Positions 42,381-51,302 of a stretch of DNA of 56,177 nucleotides are shown piece after piece. The notes below the pieces were generated by a model. It saw only the letters and a program-made list of their open reading frames with translations, had not been told where the DNA came from and did no database searches. The DNA is taken from positions 1-56,177 of the forward strand of contig CAJQLB010000037.1 in the NCBI GenBank assembly GCA_905479065.1, written 5' to 3'. A program made the translations under genes and the position numbers. The DNA comes from an uncultured Flavobacteriaceae bacterium. GTDB taxonomy: Bacteria; Bacteroidota; Bacteroidia; Flavobacteriales; Flavobacteriaceae. Every line of letters starts with the position of its first letter. The stretch's first letter is position 1.

Positions 42381-43073
42381 ATGATAGGATATTATTTACT
42401 CATTGGAACAATTGCTCTTGTAAGTTGGTTTGTAAGCAATCAATTAAAGAAAAAATTCGCATATTATTCGAAGATGCGCCTGCGCAACGGAATGAGCGGA
42501 AGAGAAATCGCTGAAAAGATGTTAAACGATAATGGTGTTTTCGACGTGGAGGTTATTTCGGTACCTGGACAATTAACAGATCATTACAACCCAAAAAATA
42601 AAACAGTTAATTTAAGTGAAGCTGTTTACAATGAGAGAAATGCAGCCGCAGCCGCAGTTGCCGCACACGAATGTGGTCATGCGGTTCAACATGCACAAGC
42701 TTACAGCGCATTGGGTATGCGTTCTGCTCTTGTACCAATTGTTAGTGTGACTTCTGGGATGTCACAATGGTTAGTGATTGGAGGAATTTTATTAGGTACG
42801 GCACTAGGGGTAGGTTTAGGTTACTGGGTGTCTGTAGCGGGTTTATTGTTCATGGGATTTGCTACATTATTTAGTTTTATAACACTTCCTGTTGAATATG
42901 ATGCGAGTAATAGAGCACTAGCTTGGTTAAAAGCAAAAAATATTGTCACTCCAGAAGAATATAAAGGATCAGAGGATGCTTTGAAGTGGGCTGCAAGAAC
43001 TTATTTAGTAGCTGCTATCGGAGCATTGGCTTCGTTATTATATTGGGCGCTACAAGTTTTAGGAAGGGATTAA
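42381..43073 (+). CDS. Membrane zinc metallopeptidase, YugP-like
   Basis: The 230-residue protein has an N-terminal TM, the zinc motif HECGHAVQHA (HExxH) near residues 96-105, then two hydrophobic TM segments (WLVIGGILLGTALGVGLGYW, VAGLLFMGFATLFSF), the third-ligand region VEYDASNRA, and a final TM. This is the neutral zinc metallopeptidase 2 (YugP) family. The substrate is unknown. It follows leuS by 67 bp. Confidence 0.9.
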   Translation: MIGYYLLIGTIALVSWFVSNQLKKKFAYYSKMRLRNGMSGREIAEKMLNDNGVFDVEVISVPGQLTDHYNPKNKTVNLSEAVYNERNAAAAAVAAHECGHAVQHAQAYSALGMRSALVPIVSVTSGMSQWLVIGGILLGTALGVGLGYWVSVAGLLFMGFATLFSFITLPVEYDASNRALAWLKAKNIVTPEEYKGSEDALKWAARTYLVAAIGALASLLYWALQVLGRD

Positions 43074-43123
43074 TAAGGTGATGTAGATGTAAATAAAAGA
43101 GCATCTTCATAAAGAAGAATTTC

Positions 43124-43594
43124 TTAAATATTTATTTGCCTATCTATTTGTTGTTCAAGTGAGATAAATGTTTCGGTTCTTGACACTCCGGGGATGGTTT
43201 GAATTTCTTTATTCAGTAGATGCATAAGATGTTCATTGTCTTTACACAAAATTTTTATTAGAATGCTCCAGTTTCCAGTTGTATAGTGGCACTCGAGAAC
43301 CTCAGGGATTTTTTTTAATTGCCTAACAGCATCTGGATTATTCATAGCTTTGTCTAAAAAAATACCAATAAAAGCCATGGTTTTATAGCCTAGAATTTTT
43401 GGATTTATTACAAATTTAGAACCGGCAATTAAACCAGATTTTTCTAATTTGCGAAGACGTTGATGAATCGCAGCACCAGAGATTCCAATGTAGCGCGCAA
43501 TTTCTAAAATTGGAGTTCGCGCATCCTCAATCAAAGCGCGCAAGATTTTTTTATCAATACCGTCAATCTGTATATTTTGATTTATAATTTTCAT
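43124..43594 (-). CDS. Lrp/AsnC-family transcriptional regulator
   Basis: The 156-residue product has an N-terminal winged helix-turn-helix (DKKILRALIEDARTPILEIA, GISGAAIHQRLRKLEKSGLI) and a C-terminal RAM ligand-binding domain (MAFIGIFLDKA, VLECHYTTGNWSILIKI). It probably senses an amino acid. The gene is 26 bp downstream of saccharopine dehydrogenase on the same strand, making that gene and lysine metabolism plausible targets. Confidence 0.93.
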   Translation of the reverse strand: MKIINQNIQIDGIDKKILRALIEDARTPILEIARYIGISGAAIHQRLRKLEKSGLIAGSKFVINPKILGYKTMAFIGIFLDKAMNNPDAVRQLKKIPEVLECHYTTGNWSILIKILCKDNEHLMHLLNKEIQTIPGVSRTETFISLEQQIDRQINI

Positions 43595-43620
43595 AGCGAT
43601 ATACTTAAGACAATGAGGAC

Positions 43621-44985
43621 TTAAAGATTTAAAGAATTATAACCTAAATAGGGAACTTTTTTTTCAGAAAATGTAATTCCATTAGTTTCCAATTCCTTAA
43701 GAATAGGTTCGTAAACTTCTCTGCTAATTGGAATTTGCACACCCGGTGTGGTAATTTTCTTATTTAAAATTGCCACTGTCGCAATTGCCACTGGAAGCCC
43801 AACGGTCTTCGCCATAGCAGTATAGACTTGATTTTCACCTATAGCAACCATGGTAGAGTCAATTTGATGTTTTTCACCATCTAACACGTACCCAAACTTA
43901 TGATACATGACAATCATGTCCTTGTCATCAGCATCAAGTGTCCAACTATCCATTAATATTTTTTGTAAAATTTGCGCGGGGGTGGCCTTTATAAGATTTA
44001 CCATTTTTTCAGAATTGAAAATATCTAGTTCTTCCAATTTATCCCAAACAATATCATCTTGATCAATTTTTAGAGCATGTCTAAATTTTAACTCTACAGA
44101 ATCTGTTGGACTATATGCTAAGAAGGAATTGACAAAATCACGATAGCTCATATTTTCACTATCGTCAATGGTGTAACTATCATCAGTCATCCCAAGTTGC
44201 ACAAAAATATTCCAAGCTCTACTAAATCCAACACGTCGCATTGTTCCTCGATACAATGTTTTAATGTTATCTAATCCATAGATATGTTGATATTTTAAAG
44301 AATCCCTATTGGCATAGCCCTCGAAGCGACCAAATCCATCAATATCTAGAAATTCAGTTCGTCTAAAAAGACGATTATAAGGAATGTATTTATAAGCTCC
44401 TTCTTGTAAGAATTTTGCTGCACTTCCTTGACCCGCTACAACAACATTTCTTGGATTCCAAGTGAATTTATAATTCCACAAGTTGTTGTCACTTTCAGGA
44501 GCAACGAGGCCTCCAGTAAACGATTCAAAGAGAATAATTTTACCCCCTTGGTCTCTGATGTCATTCAATACTTGCATCGCACTCATGTGATCAATGCCCG
44601 GATCAAGACCAATTTCATTCATAAAAATAAGGCCATTTTCTTTTGCTGCCTTATTGAGTTGTTGCATTTCTGGACTAACGTAAGATGCTGTTACCATATG
44701 TGTTTTATAAGTGATGCAATCTTTGGCAACTTCAATATGGAATCGTGCTGGTAACATTGACACAACGATGTCTGAATTTTTAACGGCATTTCCCCGCGAC
44801 TCTTTATCAAATACATCTAAAAAAATGACATCAACATTGGGATTGTTACCAGTAATTTCCTTGGCTTTCTGCACATCAATGTCCCCAATTGTGAGATGTA
44901 AATTCTCTGTGTCAGCTTTGTCAATAAAATATTTTATTAAATAAGAAGTTGATTTCCCCGCTCCTATGACTAATATGTTTCGCAT
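43621..44985 (-). CDS. Saccharopine dehydrogenase family protein
   Basis: The 454-residue product has an N-terminal Rossmann domain (NILVIGAGKSTSYLIKYF, then VVSMLPARFH, NEIGLDPGIDHMSA) and the saccharopine-dehydrogenase C-terminal domain (ESFTGGLVAPESDNNLWNYKFTWNPRN and GQGSAAKF). The layout matches saccharopine reductase (LYS9-type), which handles lysine and 2-aminoadipate semialdehyde. The direction of the pathway (catabolic or biosynthetic) is not determined. An Lrp-type regulator lies directly downstream. Confidence 0.9.
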   Translation of the reverse strand: MRNILVIGAGKSTSYLIKYFIDKADTENLHLTIGDIDVQKAKEITGNNPNVDVIFLDVFDKESRGNAVKNSDIVVSMLPARFHIEVAKDCITYKTHMVTASYVSPEMQQLNKAAKENGLIFMNEIGLDPGIDHMSAMQVLNDIRDQGGKIILFESFTGGLVAPESDNNLWNYKFTWNPRNVVVAGQGSAAKFLQEGAYKYIPYNRLFRRTEFLDIDGFGRFEGYANRDSLKYQHIYGLDNIKTLYRGTMRRVGFSRAWNIFVQLGMTDDSYTIDDSENMSYRDFVNSFLAYSPTDSVELKFRHALKIDQDDIVWDKLEELDIFNSEKMVNLIKATPAQILQKILMDSWTLDADDKDMIVMYHKFGYVLDGEKHQIDSTMVAIGENQVYTAMAKTVGLPVAIATVAILNKKITTPGVQIPISREVYEPILKELETNGITFSEKKVPYLGYNSLNL

Positions 44986-45072
44986 AGTTAGTATTCTTGT
45001 GTAATTTTGATTTTCATCTGCTACGAATGTACTAAATTGTAGGTGTTTTAAAAATATTAATTAGAGATAGAT

Positions 45073-45462
45073 ATGAACAGAAAAATCTTGATTATTGCGA
45101 GTGTTCTTGGCTTAATATCAGTTGTTTTGGGAGCTTTTGCCTCTCATGGTTTAAAAGAGGTTATTAGTCAAAACGATTTTCAAACATTTCAAGTTGGAGT
45201 GAGATATCAAATGTATCATGCGTTGTTATTGTTGTTTATTGGTTCTACAACGAACATTAAAGATGTCGTAAAAAAAAGAATGTTTTGGTTTATTGCTGTT
45301 GGGCTACTACTTTTTTCAGGTTCAATTTATGGTTTGGCCACAAATCAATTGACAGAATTTGATTTTACAAAAATTGGCTTTATAACACCAATTGGAGGTT
45401 TATTACTAATATTAGCGTGGCTCACTTTAGTTCTTAATTTTTTTAATTTAAAAGAAGAATAA
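45073..45462 (+). CDS. DUF423 membrane protein
   Basis: The 129-residue protein has four TM segments and the DUF423 pattern: VLGLISVVLGAFASHGLK, FQVGVRYQMYHALLLL, LLLFSGSIYGLA, ITPIGGLLLILAWL. The function of the family is unknown. It is monocistronic, divergent from saccharopine dehydrogenase across 87 bp and followed by pckA after 66 bp. Confidence 0.9.
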   Translation: MNRKILIIASVLGLISVVLGAFASHGLKEVISQNDFQTFQVGVRYQMYHALLLLFIGSTTNIKDVVKKRMFWFIAVGLLLFSGSIYGLATNQLTEFDFTKIGFITPIGGLLLILAWLTLVLNFFNLKEE

Positions 45463-45497
45463 TATCTTTTTATAAATTAGATTTCTAATTAAATTTA

Positions 45498-45505
45498 TAT
45501 TTTTG
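45498..45505 (+). promoter_or_regulatory. -7 element TATTTTTG for pckA
   Basis: TAnnTTTG match 23 bp before the pckA ATG, in the DUF423-pckA spacer. Confidence 0.5.
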
Positions 45506-45528
45506 TAACCTAATCAACACATTCAATT

Positions 45529-47151
45529 ATGGGGGATAGCACCCACACTACGAAAACGATTTCGTTAGAACAGTACGGAATTATCAATGCCAATAGTCAT
45601 TACCAATTAACACCAAGTGAGCTTCAAAATATTTCCACTAGTAAGGGGATGGGTAAGGAGACTAAAAATGGGACATTAGCTATTAATACAGGTAAGTATA
45701 CTGGGAGATCGCCACAAGATCGTTTCTTAGTGCGTGATAATTATACTCAAGATCGTGTTTGGTGGGGAGACACAAATAAAGGAATTTCGTCAGAAAATTT
45801 TGATTATTTACATTTAAAAGTACTCGAGTATCTCAGTGGAAAAGAGCTTTATGTTAGAGATGGCTATGTATGTGCTGATCCTGAGTATAAAACAAATGTG
45901 CGAACTATTGCAGAGTACCCATGGTCGAATATGTTTGTTTACAATATGTTTTTAAGACCCACTAGTGACGAACTTAAGGATTTTAATGAAGACTGGTTAG
46001 TAGTATGTGCGCCAGGATATGAGTGTGATGAGCCAGAAAAACATGGCTTAAGACAAGGGAACTTTTCAATTTTAAATTTTACGAAAAAAATTGCGTTGAT
46101 TGGAGGTTCTGCTTACACTGGAGAAATGAAAAAAGGAATTTTCTCTGCACTGAATATGATATTGCCGGTAGACAGAAATGTTTTACCAATGCACTGTTCA
46201 GCGAATGTAGGTGCTGATGGAGACACTGCCATTTTCTTTGGTTTGTCTGGTACAGGAAAAACTACATTGTCTGCAGATCCAAATAGACGTCTCATTGGTG
46301 ATGATGAACATGGTTGGACCTCAGAAAATAGTATTTTTAATTTTGAAGGAGGATGTTACGCTAAAGTCATTGATTTAACAGAAGAGAAGGAACCAGATAT
46401 TTTTAGAGCGATTAAGCCAGGGGCTATTTTGGAAAACGTTGTTTTCGATGATAATGGCGATATTAATTTCATGGATAGTAGCATTACTCAAAACACACGC
46501 GTCAGTTATCCGATATACCATATTGATAACATTCAACAACCATCTTTTGCTAAAAACCCTACTAATATTTTCTTTTTAACAGCAGATGCCTTTGGTGTTT
46601 TACCACCAATTTCGAAGTTAACACCTGGACAGGCCGCGTATCATTTCATATCGGGATATACGGCTAAAGTTGCAGGGACTGAGGCAGGAATAACGGAACC
46701 GGTACCCTCCTTTTCTGCTTGTTTTGGTGAACCATTCATGCCCTTACACCCAACCATTTATGCTGAAATGTTAAGTAAAAAAATGCAAGAAGCTGGAGTT
46801 AATGTTTGGCTTGTCAACACAGGTTGGACAGGTGGTCCTTACGGTGTTGGAACTCGAATGAAATTAAAATATACAAGAGCCATGATTTCTGCTGCAATGA
46901 ATGGAAGTTTGGAAGATGCAAATAAAGGTAATTACCATGTGCATTCTGTATTTGGTGTCCAGCAGCCACGGACTTGTCCAAATGTCCCTACGGAAGTATT
47001 AAGTCCTAGACAAACATGGAATAATGATGAAGGCTATTATAAAACGGCCGATAAGCTTGCAAATTCCTTTAGAGATAACTTTAAAAAATTTGAATCTTAT
47101 GCTAATGCTGAAATAATGGCAGGCGCTCCCAATATTAAAGTCAAAATTTAG
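45529..47151 (+). CDS. pckA: Phosphoenolpyruvate carboxykinase (ATP)
   Basis: A 540-residue ATP-dependent PEPCK. Motifs are TGKYTGRSPQDRF, YTGEMKKGIFS, the CSANVG substrate segment, kinase-1a FGLSGTGKTTLSADPNR (~237-253) and the kinase-2/metal IGDDEHGW. It converts oxaloacetate to phosphoenolpyruvate for gluconeogenesis. This fits growth on amino acids or peptides. It is monocistronic between a -7 element and a strong hairpin. Confidence 0.97.
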   Translation: MGDSTHTTKTISLEQYGIINANSHYQLTPSELQNISTSKGMGKETKNGTLAINTGKYTGRSPQDRFLVRDNYTQDRVWWGDTNKGISSENFDYLHLKVLEYLSGKELYVRDGYVCADPEYKTNVRTIAEYPWSNMFVYNMFLRPTSDELKDFNEDWLVVCAPGYECDEPEKHGLRQGNFSILNFTKKIALIGGSAYTGEMKKGIFSALNMILPVDRNVLPMHCSANVGADGDTAIFFGLSGTGKTTLSADPNRRLIGDDEHGWTSENSIFNFEGGCYAKVIDLTEEKEPDIFRAIKPGAILENVVFDDNGDINFMDSSITQNTRVSYPIYHIDNIQQPSFAKNPTNIFFLTADAFGVLPPISKLTPGQAAYHFISGYTAKVAGTEAGITEPVPSFSACFGEPFMPLHPTIYAEMLSKKMQEAGVNVWLVNTGWTGGPYGVGTRMKLKYTRAMISAAMNGSLEDANKGNYHVHSVFGVQQPRTCPNVPTEVLSPRQTWNNDEGYYKTADKLANSFRDNFKKFESYANAEIMAGAPNIKVKI

Positions 47152-47161
47152 ATTAGGACCA

Positions 47162-47196
47162 AAAAAAAAGGCGAGCTATATGCTCGCCTTTTTTTT
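47162..47196. terminator. Bidirectional terminator between pckA and hemD
   Basis: A 15-bp stem with core GGCGAGC, loop TATAT and its complement, with an eight-base A-run and T-run at the ends. It serves convergent pckA (plus) and hemD (minus). Confidence 0.88.
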
Positions 47197-47207
47197 GTCA
47201 AATCAAG

Positions 47208-47957
47208 CTAACCTTTTTTGTTTGCTAGATTAATATACTTGTTCAATGCCATGGTCATTGAAGGCGTTTCAGGTGTTGGAGCAGCAATATCAACTCTCAG
47301 GCCTTTATCTTTAACAGCTTTAATAGTGGTGTTCCCAAACACTGCAATTCTTGTGTTATTTTGTTTGAAATCTGGAAAATTATGAAAAAGTGATTCGATG
47401 CCAGACGGACTAAAGAAAACCAGTACATCATAAAATACATTTTCTAAATCAGATAAATCACTAATCACTGTTTTGTAAAATGTTGATTTTTTCCAAGAGA
47501 CCCCAAGATTGTCTAAAATTTGAGGGACTTCGGGTTTTAATTTATCAGTGGTAGGCAGTAAAAATGACTCGTCTTTGTATTTTTTTATCAGCGGTGTCAA
47601 TTCAGCAAAGGTGCGCTTCCCAACATAAATTTTTCGTTTTCTGTAAACAACGTATTTCTGAAGATAGTAAGCTACGGCTTCTGATTGACAAAAATATTTC
47701 ATTGAATCAGGAACTTTAAATCTCATTTCTTCTGCAACTCTAAAAAAATGGTCAACGGCATTTCTACTTGTAAGAATAATAGCCGTGTAAGTGTTTAAAT
47801 CCACTTTTTCTAAACGTATTTCTTTTGCAGAGACCCCCTCAACATGAATGAATGGGCGAAAATCAATTTTCACACGTTGTTTTTCTTGTAACTCAAAATA
47901 CGGAGAATTTTCTACCTTGGGCTCTGGTTGGGAAACTAAAATTGTTTTCACTTTCAT
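47208..47957 (-). CDS. hemD: Uroporphyrinogen-III synthase
   Basis: A 249-residue HemD-type protein. Sequence is weakly conserved in this family, but the two-domain layout and motifs fit: ILVSQPEP at the start, AIILTSRNAVDHFF, FLLPTTDKLKPEVPQIL, and DVLVFFSPSGIESLF, then IAVFGNTTIKAVKDKGL. It closes hydroxymethylbilane into uroporphyrinogen III for haem and sirohaem. It is co-directional with DUF4271, 25 bp downstream of it. Confidence 0.88.
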   Translation of the reverse strand: MKVKTILVSQPEPKVENSPYFELQEKQRVKIDFRPFIHVEGVSAKEIRLEKVDLNTYTAIILTSRNAVDHFFRVAEEMRFKVPDSMKYFCQSEAVAYYLQKYVVYRKRKIYVGKRTFAELTPLIKKYKDESFLLPTTDKLKPEVPQILDNLGVSWKKSTFYKTVISDLSDLENVFYDVLVFFSPSGIESLFHNFPDFKQNNTRIAVFGNTTIKAVKDKGLRVDIAAPTPETPSMTMALNKYINLANKKG

Positions 47958-47982
47958 ACGCTACTTCTCGTTTTGCTCAGTT

Positions 47983-48630
47983 CTAATTTGTAATAAAAAT
48001 CTTGTATAAAATCACGTAGGGTGCGATTTCAAGTGCGCAAAGATACAAAATAAAATAAAATAAGTTATTTATTATCGTTTTTTGATGTGCTTTAAATGAG
48101 GAAATAAATCCTGTAAAAAGTATCAAAGATGCCAGTGTAAAGATAAAGTAAAGGAGAAAAGGAGATGGCTCAAAGCCGAATAGTAAAATAATATTTAACG
48201 GAATTAAAAGCAACCCTACATAATTTTTAAAAGCTATTTTTTGAAAGAGATAAGAGTCAAGAAGGATGTTAATTTCAAAAAGCTGACCAATTAATCGCTC
48301 TAAAAATGCTTTGATAATTAACAAGACATTTACACACAACCAAATTTTAAAAAAAGTGTTTAATGCAAAGGCTTGTGTTTCTACAAAAACACCGTAGCAT
48401 ATAAAGATAAAAATACTTAGAGAGATGGAAAGGTTTAAAAATAAAAGACCGTCAAATTGATCAATGAATTTTTGTTCTCGAGCATACACTTTCAAATATT
48501 TTGAATTCCATAAAACCCACAGGTAATCATGAAATCTCTTAGTAAAAGAAAACTTCGTAAATGCTAAAATAATTAGGTTAACAACAATTAAAATAACAAA
48601 CCATTCATTTGATATTATTTCTCTTATCAT
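47983..48630 (-). CDS. DUF4271 membrane protein
   Basis: The 215-residue protein has about six TM segments and a Lys/Arg-rich N-terminal loop (FSFTKRFHDYLWVLWNSKYLK). This is a Bacteroidota-specific family (DUF4271) of unknown function, commonly found upstream of hemD as here, so a role with haem or envelope function is only suggested by synteny. It is the first gene of the two-gene minus operon and divergent from the mannosyltransferase gene. Confidence 0.85.
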   Translation of the reverse strand: MIREIISNEWFVILIVVNLIILAFTKFSFTKRFHDYLWVLWNSKYLKVYAREQKFIDQFDGLLFLNLSISLSIFIFICYGVFVETQAFALNTFFKIWLCVNVLLIIKAFLERLIGQLFEINILLDSYLFQKIAFKNYVGLLLIPLNIILLFGFEPSPFLLYFIFTLASLILFTGFISSFKAHQKTIINNLFYFILYLCALEIAPYVILYKIFITN

Positions 48631-48680
48631 ATTGGCTAAATTATGATAAATAATCTATAAAAATAATCCTGTAAATAACT

Positions 48681-48688
48681 TACTTTTG
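48681..48688 (+). promoter_or_regulatory. -7 element TACTTTTG before the mannosyltransferase operon
   Basis: TAnnTTTG match 16 bp before the ATG at 48705. Confidence 0.5.
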
Positions 48689-48704
48689 TTAAAATTATTT
48701 TTGA

Positions 48705-49430
48705 ATGAGGGATGCCATTGTGATCATACCAACCTATAATGAACTTGAAAATATTGAGGATGTAATCCGAGCTGTTTTTAGCCAAGACAAAGCCTTCGAT
48801 ATTTTAGTGGTAGATGACAATTCACCTGACTCTACCGCGTCTAGAGTCAAGCAACTACAAAAGGAATTCTCAAAACAATTATTTTTAGAGGTACGAAAAG
48901 AAAAATTTGGTCTTGGCACGGCCTATATCCACGGATTTAAATGGTGTTTGGACAAAGGATACCATTATATTTTTGAAATGGATGCTGATTTTTCACACAA
49001 TCCGAACGATTTGATTCGGTTGTATGATCAGTGCCACCTAAACGGCTCTGATGTTGCCATTGGGTCGCGTTATATTAAAGGAGTCAATGTTGTTAATTGG
49101 CCGTTAAGCAGAGTTATTTTATCGTATTTAGCTTCTATTTACGTTCGCTTAATTACAGGCATGTCAATACGTGATACTACGGCCGGATTTATTTGCTACA
49201 AACGGGAGGTATTGGAAAACTTAAACTTAAATCAAATTAAGTTCGTGGGTTACGCGTTTCAAATAGAAATGAAATTTAAAGCTTACCTAAGGGCTTACAA
49301 GATGGTTGAAGTTCCCGTGATTTTTACAGACAGAACCAAAGGTGAATCAAAACTAAGTTCCGGTATTATTTCAGAAGCTATATTCGGAGTTATAAAAATG
49401 AAGCTTAAAAGTTTATTCTTAAAACATTGA
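48705..49430 (+). CDS. Polyprenol monophosphomannose synthase (GT2, Dpm1-like)
   Basis: A 241-residue family-2 glycosyltransferase of the Dpm1 type. Motifs are IVIIPTYNELENIEDVI, ILVVDDNSPDSTA, GLGTAYIHGFKWCLDKGY, the DXD-like EMDADFSHNP, and GSRYIKGVNVVNWPLSRV. It lacks C-terminal TM domains. It should transfer mannose, or another sugar, from the nucleotide sugar to a polyprenyl phosphate, feeding envelope glycosylation. The dihydroorotase ATG is one base after its stop. Confidence 0.93.
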   Translation: MRDAIVIIPTYNELENIEDVIRAVFSQDKAFDILVVDDNSPDSTASRVKQLQKEFSKQLFLEVRKEKFGLGTAYIHGFKWCLDKGYHYIFEMDADFSHNPNDLIRLYDQCHLNGSDVAIGSRYIKGVNVVNWPLSRVILSYLASIYVRLITGMSIRDTTAGFICYKREVLENLNLNQIKFVGYAFQIEMKFKAYLRAYKMVEVPVIFTDRTKGESKLSSGIISEAIFGVIKMKLKSLFLKH

Positions 49431-49431
49431 T

Positions 49432-50778
49432 ATGAAAAGTCAAGCAACCTTATTAAGAAATGCAAAAATTGTAAACGAAGGGCACGTTGTTAGTGGTGAT
49501 ATTTTGATAGAAGATGGCCTCATTAAAAAAATAGCTTCCTCGCTTACATTGAATACATCTGAAATAACCGTTATCGATATAAAGGGAAACTATGTGCTAC
49601 CGGGAATCATTGATGATCAGGTGCATTTTAGAGAGCCTGGATTGACTCATAAAGCGACCATAGAAACTGAATCAAGGGCGGCTGTTGCCGGTGGGATTAC
49701 CTCATTTATTGAAATGCCAAATACGCAACCCCAAACAACAACCATAAAAAAGTTAGAGGATAAATTTACAATTGCTGCCAACACATCATGGGCAAATTAT
49801 TCCTTTATGTTTGGAGGCACTAATGACAATTTAGAGGAAATTTTAAAAGTAGATGCCACAAAAGTTGCTGCGTTAAAATTGTTTTTAGGCTCCTCAACTG
49901 GAAACATGTTAGTTGATAATCCAGAAGTTTTAGAAAATATATTTAGTCATACGGATTTATTAATTGCTGTACATTGTGAGGACGAGGGGACTATAAGACG
50001 AAATTTAAAAAAACATACAGATATTTATGGGGATGATATTCCCATGAAATATCATCCTATTATAAGAAGTGAGGAAGCTTGTTATTTATCGTCATCAAAA
50101 GCGATTGAGCTGGCAAAAAAGACAGGGGCAAGATTACATGTTTTTCATCTTTCTACAGGAAAAGAGACCAACTTATTTTCTAATGAATTGCCTTTGAAAG
50201 ATAAAAAAATAACAGCTGAGGTTTGTATTCATCATCTATGGTTTACCGATAAAGATTACGATAAAAAGGGGACCATGATTAAATGGAACCCAGCGGTAAA
50301 AACAAACAAAGATAGAGAAGCACTTTGGGCGGCATTATTGGATGACCGCATTGATGTTATTGCCACAGATCATGCACCTCATACAGTTGAGGAGAAATCA
50401 AATGTGTATACAAAAGCACCTTCAGGAGGGCCTCTAGTGCAACATGCTTTAGTGGCCATGTTAGAACACTATCACAATGGCAAAATATCTTTAGAGAAAA
50501 TTGTAGAAAAGATGTGTCACAATCCAGCGATTCTTTTTCAAGTTGAGAAAAGAGGTTTTATCAAAGAAGGGTATTTTGCGGATTTAGTAGTCGTTAATTT
50601 ACAGCAACCTTGGACGGTAAAAAAAGAAAATATTTTTTGCAAGTGTGGATGGTCACCTTTTGAAGGAACCACCTTTAAATCTAGAATTTCACATACTTTT
50701 GTAAATGGAAGTTTAGTTTATAAAAATTTTGAATTTTTTAAAATGAATGCAGCAAAACGATTAACATTTAAAAGATGA
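49432..50778 (+). CDS. pyrC: Dihydroorotase-family amidohydrolase
   Basis: 448 residues of multidomain-type (class I) dihydroorotase. It has GNYVLPGIIDDQVHFREPG, MPNTQPQ, Lys149 in ALKLF (usually carboxylated), His181 in AVHCEDE, His239 in HVFHLSTG and Asp313 in ATDHAPH. The first His of the normal HxH metal pair is Gln63 here (DQVHF rather than DxHVH), so metal binding may differ. It should cyclise carbamoyl-aspartate in pyrimidine synthesis if active. Overlaps the DUF4296 start by 4 bp. Confidence 0.9.
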   Translation: MKSQATLLRNAKIVNEGHVVSGDILIEDGLIKKIASSLTLNTSEITVIDIKGNYVLPGIIDDQVHFREPGLTHKATIETESRAAVAGGITSFIEMPNTQPQTTTIKKLEDKFTIAANTSWANYSFMFGGTNDNLEEILKVDATKVAALKLFLGSSTGNMLVDNPEVLENIFSHTDLLIAVHCEDEGTIRRNLKKHTDIYGDDIPMKYHPIIRSEEACYLSSSKAIELAKKTGARLHVFHLSTGKETNLFSNELPLKDKKITAEVCIHHLWFTDKDYDKKGTMIKWNPAVKTNKDREALWAALLDDRIDVIATDHAPHTVEEKSNVYTKAPSGGPLVQHALVAMLEHYHNGKISLEKIVEKMCHNPAILFQVEKRGFIKEGYFADLVVVNLQQPWTVKKENIFCKCGWSPFEGTTFKSRISHTFVNGSLVYKNFEFFKMNAAKRLTFKR

Positions 50779-51302
50779 TGAAAAAATCAGGCCTTATTTT
50801 AGTTGTTTTAACTTGTTTATCATGTGGAAATAAAAAGCAACGTCATGTAATGAAGCCAACTGAATTAATTTCTAAAAGTAGGATGGTTGATATTATTTAT
50901 GATATGGCTATTATCAGTGCGGCAAAGGGAGCCAATAGAAAACTTATGGAGCAGAATGGTGTTAATCCAGCTACCTATGTTTATGATAAGTTTGATATAG
51001 ATAGTATGCAATTTGTACAGAGTAATGAGTACTATTCGAACTACGTCCAGGTCTACGAGGATATATATAATGAGGTAAAACTGAAGTTGAAAAAAGAGAA
51101 AAATTATTACAACGACTTGGTGAAAATCGAAAACAGAAAAAAGGATTCCATAAACAAGGAGCGCCGTAGAAAAACTGATTCATTGAAAAAACGTGGTGAG
51201 TTAGGAAGAATTAATCCCAATGACAAAGTAATTTTAGACACTAAGTTGCCTTTGAAGAAGCGTCCTCGTCGTTTAAAAAATAGTGACTCGTTGAAGCAAT
51301 AG
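50775..51302 (+). CDS. DUF4296 lipoprotein
   Basis: The 175-residue product has a lipoprotein signal (MMKKSGLILVVLTCLSCGNK, lipobox LSC). The helical DUF4296 domain (~28-115) includes MVDIIYDMAIISAAKGANRK and FVQSNEYYSNYVQVYEDIY. It ends in a very basic, charged tail. The function is unknown; the family is Bacteroidota-specific. It is translationally coupled to dihydroorotase by ATGA. Its last 62 bp overlap the antiparallel epimerase gene. Confidence 0.88.
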   Translation: MMKKSGLILVVLTCLSCGNKKQRHVMKPTELISKSRMVDIIYDMAIISAAKGANRKLMEQNGVNPATYVYDKFDIDSMQFVQSNEYYSNYVQVYEDIYNEVKLKLKKEKNYYNDLVKIENRKKDSINKERRRKTDSLKKRGELGRINPNDKVILDTKLPLKKRPRRLKNSDSLKQ

